64,000 nt of DNA from Rhipidocladum racemiflorum (lineage: Eukaryota; Streptophyta; Magnoliopsida; Poales; Poaceae), in NCBI GenBank assembly GCA_036346355.1, contig CM070577.1, forward strand, positions 14,011,666-14,075,665. The letters run 5' to 3'. A program made the position numbers and the translations under genes. This document shows positions 10,727 through 20,652 of this stretch, piece after piece. The notes below the pieces were generated by a model. The model searched no databases, was not told where the DNA came from, and saw only the letters and a list, made by a program, of their open reading frames with translations. Positions within the stretch are counted from its first letter, which is position 1. Every line of letters starts with the position of its first letter.

Positions 10727-13700
10727 TGTAGGCCCCCGGATCGGCTATCCGGAGTTCTCTGTGCATTTCTGTACTAGTCCCAGATCAGTAGCTAGTACAC
10801 ATAGTCAAAAGTGATGAATCAACAACCATATCACGAACACATATAACTAAATAAAAATAATACCAAATAAAAGCAAAGATCTTATGGTCAAGGTTTACCA
10901 TTACGGCCTGAACAAGCTGAACGACTTGAACAACCGCAGCGGAAGACGAAAACACCAAAGCGACCCATCCAAATGCCCACAGGCAATCGAGTGGGGAGCG
11001 CGCCCTAGTCGTTGGAATTCCTTGACAGCTTCTTCCACTTCTGAGATATGATTAGAATGTAGCACGTGAGTACATAAAGTACTCAGCAAGTCTAGGAGAT
11101 TATGCACAATGTAGGCTATCCAAAGATGGCTCAATATGGTTCTTTTGCATAAAGCCAAGTTTCATTAAATCATACTTGTTAATAAATTTCACAAAGCATA
11201 TTTGAGTAATTCTTTTTAATAATTGAATTATGTAATATTGTAGTGAAGGTTCTAACCACCACTCACTAATATACAGGCTCTATCCGCCACATCTCAACAA
11301 GATCAGGGTTCAATCCATCCACATGGCTCTATCTGCCATGGTTCACAAAATCAGGTTCCTTCCACCTACCTGGCTTTAGCCGCCAGAAGCACACCCGAGA
11401 GTTCTAACCGCTCTCAAATCCCAAAACAAACCATCATTTAGTTTGAAACCAAAAACCAAAGTCTACCAGTATGAAAGCATTCAGCAAGCTTTGCCTTTGA
11501 CCGTAGGCACGGCTATTTGAATAGTTTTAACTCTGCAGAGATGTACAGCTTTACCCACAAGACAGGATATTCCCTTGATGCCATGCAATTAGCACACTTC
11601 CTTGGGTGTGCCGGCAGGGATATCCCGACAAGGCCTTTACAATGTATACGCCTAACTCCGACTCCACCCACGAGGTTTCACATTTGTTAGGGTTCCATCC
11701 GCCAAGATCTGAAGCCCCTCTTGCGCCGTGTGAGAAAAACAACAACAACAATGCCTCCTTCCGGCTCTCACATTCCACCAAGTGGTGAGTCTAAGTCAGG
11801 TTTCTACAAATTAGTTAGCCAGGTCGTGCCCACTTTGACATGTGGTTGTACGGTTATGCTTAGAATGGAGACAGTCATAAGCGTCGGTCCTTAACTGACT
11901 TGGGGCGGTACTTGCGCAATGAAAGCTAGCACTCCATCCGCGCCCACCAGACAAACCATTCCGCCCCAGTCCAAAACCATTTTTCATTTTATTTTTATTT
12001 TGCAAACCAACGGCAATACTCCTTGCCTATAACTTTCAACACAAGTTTTCAGGAGATAATTGAAATTCCCACCCATAGGTGAATATTGACCGATAGCGAG
12101 GCTAAGCATTTCTACCGTACTATTCTATTCCACCAATAGTTTATTTTAAAAAAAATACAAAGCTCAGGGTTTGATTACAATCCCTATAATCAATTTTATA
12201 ATCTCCAATAATCCTTCTATTGCCATAATTTGATAATCATAAGAATAATCCAATCCAATAGGGTACTTTCACCATGTAAAGTTGATACCATGCCATCATA
12301 ACTCCAAAATCATACCAAGTTATTATTATCATTGTATATGAAACAATCTCCTCAAAATATGAGTCTTTTTATTGATTACCCATCATCCACACATCGATTC
12401 ATCTGTTAATCTACTTGATCCACCTAGAATAAATCATAATCCCATCCCCGAGCATATTTCATGGAATATTCTACAAATCCAAGACTTCATTGATTCATTG
12501 CCTAGAGCTGTTTCCATGTACCATGACACCAAGTTGACTAAGTAAATCACACCCAATCCACATCATTCATAATCCCACACAATTGGTTATCGCAAAACCA
12601 TAATTCCCAAAATCATCTACTAAACCACCGAGTATGATTCTCAGTATTATCCACTTAATACATCGAGTAAATTTGATAATATAATTGATTAAATCATCGA
12701 GTATCATTCTCCACATCACCTATTGTAACCCTTCATATTGTCATCGCTAAATCATTTACATTTTATCCACCAAGAACACTTACTATTATCATTTACTAAA
12801 CCACCAAACATTCTGGATTATTCACCATTCTCCATAAATGATTATCGCAAAGTATGCGTGTTAACATCTACCGAAATATAAGTCACCACTTATTCTATTT
12901 AATCCACAAGTATGCCTCTCAATATCATTTATTTACTTTTACCGACTATTATTCTTGACATCCTACATCTTCCAATATTCTTCCAATCTATACAAATCAT
13001 ATTGCCAATCGCTATCACAATCCAACTTCACAATAATTCAACCATCAACATTCATAAATCAATTTCATAACTAATAATCCCCATCAACACTAATATTCAG
13101 CTATTCTCCATATACATTCCATACTAGTGGTTCCATCCAAAAGGTCTTCCAAGCAGTCTTTTCCCCTATTTTAAGAATATTTTATCAAAAGTATTTATTA
13201 TGGTGGATTACTGTACTAGGGCGACAAAGGATCATGGATAACAATAACAAGAAGGTATAAACAACAGGTATAACTAATAGCCTAACGTTAACATCATCCT
13301 TTTATATAAATAGCAATGCAATTTGTAAAACATGGTAAAACATTTATAAAGCATAGGATCAACATGCGTCAAGGAGACTTGCCTAGGTCACAGCGAGAAT
13401 GTTGAACACTTGAAGTCCGGCGGCGGGATCGGCGATCGCGTCGGGGTCCCTGGCTACGCGCAAATCGAGGCAATAAATAAATAAAAGAAAATAAGTAAAA
13501 TCCAAAAATTATAAAAGTTATATTGGCAGGTAGATCTTGATTTTAGATGAATTTAGAAATTTGAATGGAGTCAAACGGAGTTCGGACGGAGAAGTTATGA
13601 GCTCCCGAAGTTTGAATTTCAAAAAAATTGGAAAATCGGGAATATTCCTGGAATATTCCGTTTTGACTGGTCCACTGTTTGACCGAAGACTTTGACTTGA

Positions 13701-15203
13701 CTTTGTCTTGGCTCTATGGCAAGTGGGGCCAATGTGTCATACTCTAAGGTTGTCTTCTTCCTTGGCTTTGCCACAGCCATGAATGGAAGAGAGAGAAGTT
13801 TGAAGGTTTGGGGATGGGGGGCACGGCCGGCCGACGAGGGGAGAGGCGGCGGCGGCGGGTGGCGCCGGCGACGGCAAGCGCAGCCCGTCTGGCCTTGCCA
13901 GACGTGGCGGCGGCTGACCGGCAGCCATGCCCAAGCACAAGCCCCACAAGCTCAACAACAGAGGGCTCCCAAAAAGAAAAAGAAAACACACCTCCTTCTA
14001 AAAACTTGATTTTTAACCCAATTTTGCATGGAATTGATCCCAACAAAAACCTAGAACCTTTAGATTACATCCTTAGGGACCTAGAGAAGGAAGGAATTGG
14101 ATCAAAACTCACCGGAGGCGACGAACTCGACGACGAACGGAGCTCCGGCCGAATGAACAAAACCGAGAAATTCGTCGCCAATTCTTGATGCAACCTAAAA
14201 TTGATGATTGGGTTAGACTCTAGACTCATCCACGGTCACAAGGAACCAAGTGGCATGAAGAATGGCTCACCGGAGAAGGATCTACAAGCACGAACTCGAA
14301 GAACACCGAAAAAGTGCGACCCAACTTCGATTTTCTTGATCTCACGGGCACAAGGGTGGAGTAGATGGAAAGAGGAGCACACTCCCGGAACGGGGATTCT
14401 TATACGAAGAGAATGGAGGTGGTGGTGCGGCGTTTGGAGGTGAAACGGCCGAGGTAATGGTGATTAAGTGCAAATCGGTTTTTCATTAATGCGGCCGTTT
14501 CCGGTGAGATTGGCGGCGAGTGAAGGTGGGGAATGGCAAGGGATCGACGTTGCGGATCCAACGGAACTGACCGTTCGCATTTTGGAGTTGATTTGAGGGG
14601 GTTACAAGAATTTAAAGATTGCCCTTGACATTGTTGGAGGGATGAAGCTTCTCTGTTCTTGCTCAGCCCAAGGTAGAAGAAGGCTGAATAGTACCCGCCA
14701 CGTGGCACTCTCCCATTGGTCCTCCTTTACGCAAATGATTCGCCCTTGAGAAAAATTAGGAAAAATGGTCTAAAAATTCCGGAAAAATTTCCTAGAACCA
14801 TTTTAGAATATTTGGGACCCAATAAAATTGGTTCCGCTGAATTTGGATGATTTTTGTGGAATTCAATATTCGGGCGCGGATCGCAGGCATTAAACAAAAG
14901 CCGCGCGAGATAAAATAGGAACGGAGGTCCAAAAATCCGGGGAATGATTCCTAAAATCATTTTAGAATATTTGGAACACAATTGAAGTGGTTTTGGGATT
15001 TTTGGAGAATTTTTGGACTCGGGTGAAATTTCGGGTACCGGTGGGAATCTGGAAATTCGATTTTTCGAACGGAAGGGAATTGAATCCCGATTTTGGAGGG
15101 GAATGGATGCCAGGTTAATATAAACACCAAATAAACTCCAAATTTTGGAATTTAATTAATTTTAATTAGATTTTCTCCCGAAGGCGAAAACTAGGGCGTT
15201 ACA
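10727..15203 (-). mobile_element. D: 4.5-kb solo LTR, minus strand
   Basis: The segment starts TG and ends CA and is flanked by a perfect 5-bp duplication CTATA (10722-10726 and 15204-15208). On the minus strand it begins TGTAACGCCCTAG and ends GGGGGCCTACA. It holds no primer site, polypurine tract or second LTR, so it is read as one solo LTR of 4477 bp, very long for an LTR. The minus-strand 3' part carries the hairpin module (11067-11085). Near the end it carries GTACTAG...CTAGTAC (10771-10798), as in the LTRs of B, so D is probably from the same broad gypsy lineage. Open frames at 13716-14188 are GC-rich and do not look coding. A large non-coding element with other boundaries is less likely given the exact duplication. 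Confidence 0.88.
11067..11085 (-). promoter_or_regulatory. LTR hairpin module in D
   Basis: On the minus strand this is TGAGTAC, a five-base loop TTTAT, then GTACTCA, then C. A pyrimidine-rich stretch ends in AG 25 nt further on (11041-11042). Confidence 0.75.
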
Positions 15204-15215
15204 CTATACTACTGT

Positions 15216-15640
15216 CACTACTACACAAGAGGTTATATTAGATACCTTATCACTGACGGTTTTAAATAAAAACCATCTATGATGAGTCCTGGGCATATCA
15301 CAGACTGTTTTATTCATGAACCGTTTGTGATCAGGGCCACATCACAAACAGTTTTATCCATGAACCGTAAGTGATGATGTTCTCCACATCACAAACGGTT
15401 TTATCTAAAAACCATATGTGATATGCCACTCATCATACATGGTTTTAAACAAAAACCGTATGTGATGTGGGGGATCTCAACACAAACAATTCGAAACTAA
15501 AACTGTCTGTGATGAGTATCCTCATCACAGACGGTTCATGGATAAAACCATTTGTATTATTCCCGGGACACATCATAGACAGATTTTATTTAAAACCGTC
15601 AGTGATGTCCGGTACATCACTCGGTGTTGTAGGCCCAAAC
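15216..15640 (+). repeat. CACTA left end and sub-terminal repeats
   Basis: The 13-bp terminal sequence is followed by about eight units in which ATCACAAACGGTT-like and AACCGTNNGTGATG-like halves face each other. These are the expected binding sites for the CACTA-encoded proteins. An extra degenerate unit (GATGG...CCATC) is at 15990-16025. Confidence 0.88.
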
Positions 15641-15814
15641 TAGCACTGATAATTCAAAAAGGAGCAAAAAGAGTAACATCAAACAGAAGCAGATGAAATG
15701 ATAAAATAATCTAACATAACATAACATAATTAATATAAACATGGCTATACAAAAAGGTTAACACAACATAATTAACATAAACACATTAATTACAATATAA
15801 TGCGGCGTGCGCGA

Positions 15815-16030
15815 TCACCACTCGCCGCTACTGTTCGAGGGGCCGAAGCTGGGGTCGTCGTCGACGTTGATGGTGTCGACATTGCTGGAGGTGGCACGTG
15901 GCTCGTTGCCACTATCCTCCGATGTTGGAGGAGTGCTCCCCCAGCGGATCACGATGTCCTCCTCCTCCTCGTCTGTGTTGTGCTGGACCTCACCATAGAT
16001 GGATTTTTTAAACCATCTATGATGACCATT
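15815..16030 (-). other. Open minus-strand frame of 71 codons in the CACTA left arm
   Basis: Between an in-frame stop at 16031-16033 and a TGA at 15815-15817, the minus strand has an open, acidic, serine-rich frame. It includes TDEEEEDIVIRWG and a tail ending SSGEW, with no methionine start. A GTCCAG upstream of the acidic stretch could serve as a 3' splice site, and AT-rich 3'UTR-like sequence follows the stop. Local GC content is far above that of the flanks. It may be a terminal exon of a CACTA gene on the opposite strand or a captured host gene piece. The opposing plus-strand frames (15800-16042) run through the transposon's palindromic repeats and look less like protein. I do not recognise the family. 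Confidence 0.4.
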
Positions 16031-16163
16031 TCAGCTAAATAAGAATAGAGAGCCCCGACCATCTCTGTAGTTTTAAAGTTTCCCGAGCTATTTTTGAGGT
16101 GGCTGCTATTGAGATGCAATCTGGTGGAAAGTGATCCTGGATTTGGAATTGTGATTGTAGATC

Positions 16164-17141
16164 TGTCGGCGTTTCGAGCACCGGCAATACAAATTTTTGG
16201 TTAGTGGGGGTCGCGCGTTCCCTCTCCCCGAATGGTCGACTCAAGGAGCCAAAGATGTATAATGGTTCGGGCCGAATATCCCTACTCCAGTTCGTGTGGG
16301 GGGTGTATTCCGCTTCTGGGAGCGAGTAGGCAGGTGGTGTTACAAACTAGGGCGTGTTCTTTGCGTTCGTCCGACCGATCTCTCGTCCGGTCGGTCGGGA
16401 ACTTCTCCTTTTTATTCTGTTCTGTTCTGTTGCGGTGTCTTGTGTCGGTCCCCTTCCTTGGGGCCCTGCATTCCCTTATAAAGATGGGAGCGGCAGGTTA
16501 CACGGGAGTTTGGAGTGGAAAAAAGAAAAGGGTCTCGTATGCCTTGGAGTCTGGCCTCCTGTCTTGTTGCCTTGGAGTCTGGCCTCCTATCTCGTCACCT
16601 GCCAGGCCCCTCGCTTCCTCACGAGGTGGGTTGGTAGGCTCGGCCGAGAGGGTTGGTAGCCGGTTCAGTCGGGGAGGTGACGTATTGCTTCGTTCTCCTG
16701 CCCGGCATTTGCGTTATCTCGTTTGACCCTTGGGGCCGCCTCGGGAGAGAGCGTCCCTTCCTGCAAAATGTCAGGGTGATGGGACGGCGCTGACCTTTCA
16801 GTTGGTCTTCTGACATCCTCGAGAAAAGGACCCGCCTGCTTCGGTGCGGACGTCAGAGATCGTCTCCCTTGCTGGGTAGCTGGCCAGCGCTAGCGAGGCA
16901 GTCGGTGTCTCGACCGCTGGGGAAGGCGACCTTGGTTGGGTCGGAGTCAGGGGCGTCCCGGCCAAGCAAGGTCGGGTCACGCCGGGCGTTCCGACCCTAG
17001 GGGTCGGAATCGTCCGAGTGCTCAGGCTCGGCCCAAGTCGGGGCGAGGTCCCCTTCGTGGCCCACGTGCTCTGGACTCTTAAGAGGCAGCCCGCTCGCCA
17101 TTTCAGGCTGCTGGGGGTACCCATGATACGTGTACTCGTCA
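16164..17141 (+). mobile_element. G: solo LTR
   Basis: The segment runs from TGTCGGCGTTTCGAG to TGTACTCGTCA (978 bp) and is flanked by a perfect 5-bp duplication AGATC (16159-16163 and 17142-17146). There is no primer site or internal region. A TATAAAG at 16477-16483 suggests plus orientation. TGTCGGCGTTTCG is a familiar start for grass gypsy LTRs. Open frames within (16232-16726) are GC-rich LTR sequence and not genes. It is inserted in the left arm of the CACTA element. Confidence 0.88.
16477..16483 (+). promoter_or_regulatory. TATA box in solo LTR G
   Basis: TATAAAG lies about 310 bp into the LTR, which is the basis for the plus orientation given to G. Confidence 0.5.
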
Positions 17142-17146
17142 AGATC

Positions 17147-17464
17147 CTTATGTTCTAGGTCATCTAAGGTTAGTAATTGGTTCAAATTTGCATTATATTT
17201 AAGATCTAGCTTGGTAAAGAGGAAAATAAAGATGGTTTTTAGATCTAGCTAGGTGTAGATCCATTTGTTCTCTTCAATCTAAAGTAGTCATTGGTTCTAG
17301 TTGCATTATACTCAAGATGTAGCTAGCTATGTAAAGAGAGAATAAAATATGTTGAGTTTACTTGTAGCTTATACATACATATACATATATATATACATAC
17401 ATACATATATATATATATACATACATACATGGCAGCATATTTGGTGCAAACTCCCTCTACCGTG

Positions 17465-17504
<40 letters not shown>

Positions 17505-17563
17505 TATATATCCATTTGTTCTTTGTGATGTAAGGAGCTATATTTTTTAGTTAATCGGCAAGT
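17147..17563 (+). repeat. CACTA left-arm remnant with direct repeat and (TA)n
   Basis: Two imperfect direct copies of about 70 bp (17163-17232 and 17278-17351) share AATTGGTTC-like and GTAAAGAG-like steps. Mixed TATATA/TACATACA tracts follow at 17377-17430, and an uninterrupted (TA)n tract at 17468-17501. No coding sequence is seen. Confidence 0.7.
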
Positions 17564-17845
17564 CTAAATGTAACATCGTAGATCTTTTTCCAAGTTCTAG
17601 GGAAATCTCAGTCGGGGTGTGGGTCCCTCTTGCAGGTGATCTCGGGTGTTTTGTGGATTTATCTGTGACCTACAGGGTTTAATTTTTTAGTTGTGTGGGA
17701 GAAAATTTTTCTAAACTTTTCTCCCCACCTAATCTTCCCCCCACCCCTCCTTTTATTTTTTCTCCCACTTGGCTACTCCCCACCCGACCTCCCCCTTGTC
17801 TTTCTCCTCCCAGCCAAAAATGGGAGGGCCTCCATGGCTTCCTCT

Positions 17846-17926
17846 CCCCTTGAAGCTTCCCTCCATGGTGCTCCCCTTGAAGCTTCCCTCCATGGTGCCC
17901 CACTTGAAGCTCCCCTCCATGGCACC
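17846..17926 (+). repeat. 27-bp minisatellite, three copies
   Basis: Three tandem units of CCCCTTGAAGCTTCCCTCCA plus seven bases (17846-17872, 17873-17899, 17900-17926), the last with five substitutions. It lies in the 5' part of LTR H. Confidence 0.93.
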
Positions 17927-18317
17927 CTTCTCCCCCACCCAGCTGGCTCCTCCTTGTAGGTAAGTGGAGATGAGGTTTGGGTTTGTATTTTAATGCTTTA
18001 GGAGTGTTGGCTGGTTAGGTCAGAGGGAAAACTTGTTCTATTTTCGGGCTGAGAAAAGGCAGATTTTGGAGCTACGATTTGAGGCTTTTAGAGTCATCTC
18101 ATGAATCTTTGGCTGTATAGTAAATTGTAGCTTATCTTTTCCCCTTTAATTTGAGCACAATAACACTAAATTCCATTTAGCCAATCAAAATTTATGATCT
18201 TTTTAGTGCAGACTGCTCTGAATGTGCATGTGTGGGTAGTTCTAATTTTGAATTGCGATTTAGGTCTAGAAGCAAGCCGAATTAGAATTTTAATTTACCT
18301 AGAGATATATGCAATAT

Positions 18318-18472
18318 TCCTTGCCTCAGAGTGCTGACTGGTGCAAATCGTAGGGGCTTCTAAGAGGGTTTTGAGGTGTGAACCATAACTCCCTTTGATT
18401 TGGTTGTTTGTGAAGTGGCGTGTCTCGGATTCGGGGTCGAATCCTGTTGAAGGGGGGAAGAATGTGGCACTA
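18318..18472 (+). other. 3' end of an internal region with polypurine tract
   Basis: This matches 34338-34490 closely and ends with the tract GAAGGGGGGAAGAA (18459-18472) immediately before the LTR. Its own upstream LTR is lost. Confidence 0.85.
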
Positions 18473-20652
18473 CGGAATGGTGTGACATTATTTAATGTGA
18501 ATGTTAAGGTCAAAAACTTTATGAAATATGGTATTGGAAGTTAAAACCATATGGTAGGAGGTTTAATAGCGTTTCCGGGCCGTTTCCGGGAGTTTGGGCC
18601 TTTCCAGGGAGTTTTGGGCCTAGGGGAAAGGGTTGTGGGCTTTGGTGGGATGGAGTATGAGTCCATTTAGGATTGGGAATCCTGTTTGGGCTATTAAAAA
18701 GGGGGCTCCCCCTGCTGCCATGCTCCCCACCCCCCTCCTTGTGTGCCCCCTTCCCCTCCCTCCTTGCCCTAGCCGCCACCCCCCACCTCCCCCTCTACCT
18801 TGTGGCCGTGCGCCCCTTCCCCTTGCCCCCATTGATCCCCACCTCTCCACCACCTCTCCTCCACCCCTTGCTGCCCTAGGGTAGGCTCCCCACCCCTGCA
18901 CCTCGAAGATCCGCCCATTGGAGCGAGGAGCGAGGAGCGAGGAGCGAACCGGGAGGAGATCCATTCAGTTTTCGTGCGTTGGGCAAAGGTATGGCCATTG
19001 GAATCCTTGGGGTTGGTCTAGGTTCTGTTCTAAGGGTGATTATCAAGTTTTTAGATCAATTGGTGGTGCTGGAATTGAGTAGATTAGATGAAATCTAGAA
19101 GTTGCCACGTCCTCTGTTTCGGGCAGCATGAGTAGTCAACCTAGGGTTTTGGTTTTCGCCAATTTAGAGTCAGAATCTGGTCGTACGGATGTTGAAGAAA
19201 TTGTAGATAATTTCATTATCTTTCAGTTGATATAATGAACGTTCAATTTCGCCCAGCCGTTTGAAAGTTATGGCTGTTTTACGGAGCGTGTTAAAATCTG
19301 TGACGTGATTGGAACAGATCACGGTATTTTGTAGATTAAACAACTTTAGATTCCGAATCAGTCTTTCCCTATACCTAGAAAAAGTTGGGAAATTTCCTAA
19401 GCTACGCGAGGATGTACTCGTTTAATTGATTTGGAGTCTTAAAACCCGAGTTATGCCTTTTGGAAGGCTGCTATCCCGACGGGACAGAACCGCTGTTTTT
19501 GGGTTTTGCGAGTAGTTGGCAATGTCGGGGTAGATGAGGGTTTGCGTACTATTTTGTGGGCATGATTGTGAGTGTGTGGTCCCTATGTGTAGGTGGTGTG
19601 ACCCCGGGAGGGCCTTCTACTTCTCGCCAATCCGTCGCCCGTGGTTGAGGCAAGTGTATTGTAATGGATAGCGATTTGTAGGTTGCTAGTTGAGACTAGA
19701 TGAGATTGATTATATGTGATGATCACTTGCCATGCTTTAATGATTGCCATTGATATGATGAGTATGTTTATCATGTTATGATGCCATGTGTTAATGTACA
19801 AGTTGATTATGATGTGGCATATTTGCATACATGGCATGATTACATGGCCCGGGCGGTGAGAAAGTCATAACTAGTCCGGGAAGGTCGGTGAGAAAGTTAT
19901 GACTAATCCGGAGAGCCAATGAGTAAGTCCTACATCGTGATTCCATTCACCGCGGTGAACGGAAGCGAGGAGTAGGCACCCTCCATCTTCGGGATGGAAG
20001 GGGGGAGAGGGTGCACACCGACGGGTGTGTACTCAACCATACCGGTATGAGTTTCCACGGAGACATGAGCATAGCACCGCATTGCATACATAATGATATG
20101 TGATCATGAATGAGATGGTATACATGATGTGAGATGTTATTGCCGTGAAATTGTTCTTGTTGTACCATTGCAATATGCTTGCTGAGTTTTGAACTCACGC
20201 TTGTGTTTTCTTGTTGTTTTAGGTACCATGAGACCGGCATGCGGGGAAGGGAACTAGTCACACTTACACACGTAGCTTCATTCAGTTGATTCCACAAGTC
20301 ATTCAATTAGTGTTTGATAATAAATTGCGTGTGATGATTATTGCTTTAAGGTTTAGCTTTGCTTATGAGAGTCTTATTGTTCGTTTGGCTCTTGGAGACA
20401 TTAAATGCTGGAAAGTAGACTTATATTGATGATAAGTCTTTAATTATTGCTGTTTTAGTTGTCTCTCATATTGCCTTATATTGCTATATTGTTGTTGCTC
20501 CTTCAAATCATGTTAAAACAAAGGAGATGCTGCCGAAATCTTGGTTTTTAGTATTTACTCCTTTGCTGGAATTTACCTTAATTCATGGTATTTAGATGTG
20601 GTTCAGCTTATGTTTGGTAGCATTCAGGCATATTAAATGCCGGGGTATTACA
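18473..20652 (+). repeat. Array X left LTR (5' LTR role)
   Basis: It runs from TGTGGCAC to GGGGTATTACA. TATTAAAA at 18695-18702 could be the TATA element, followed by a C-rich leader. A GGAGCGA(G) octamer is repeated about four times at 18917-18950. The hairpin module is at 20183-20197. The primer-binding site follows directly, so this LTR acted as a 5' LTR. Confidence 0.9.
20183..20197 (+). promoter_or_regulatory. LTR hairpin module in X, left copy
   Basis: TGAGTT-TTG-AACTCA, then CGCTTG and a T-rich tract ending in AG at 20221-20222, 24 nt beyond the stem. Confidence 0.75.

Noticed and set aside
13716..14188. Overlapping frames in solo LTR D
   Set aside because: All frames are long at once in a GC-rich stretch, and no domain is recognised.
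16232..16726. 164-codon frame in solo LTR G
   Set aside because: It lies wholly in an LTR with a clean target duplication, and its composition follows the GC-rich DNA.
17468..17501. CRISPR-like regular repeat
   Set aside because: It is plain (TA)n microsatellite. No repeat-spacer structure exists anywhere in the window.
19947..20306. 119-codon minus-strand frame, with a 129-codon copy at 35936-36325
   Set aside because: It lies across the hairpin and LTR 3' part of X on the opposite strand. It has no protein resemblance, and its repetition follows from LTR duplication.
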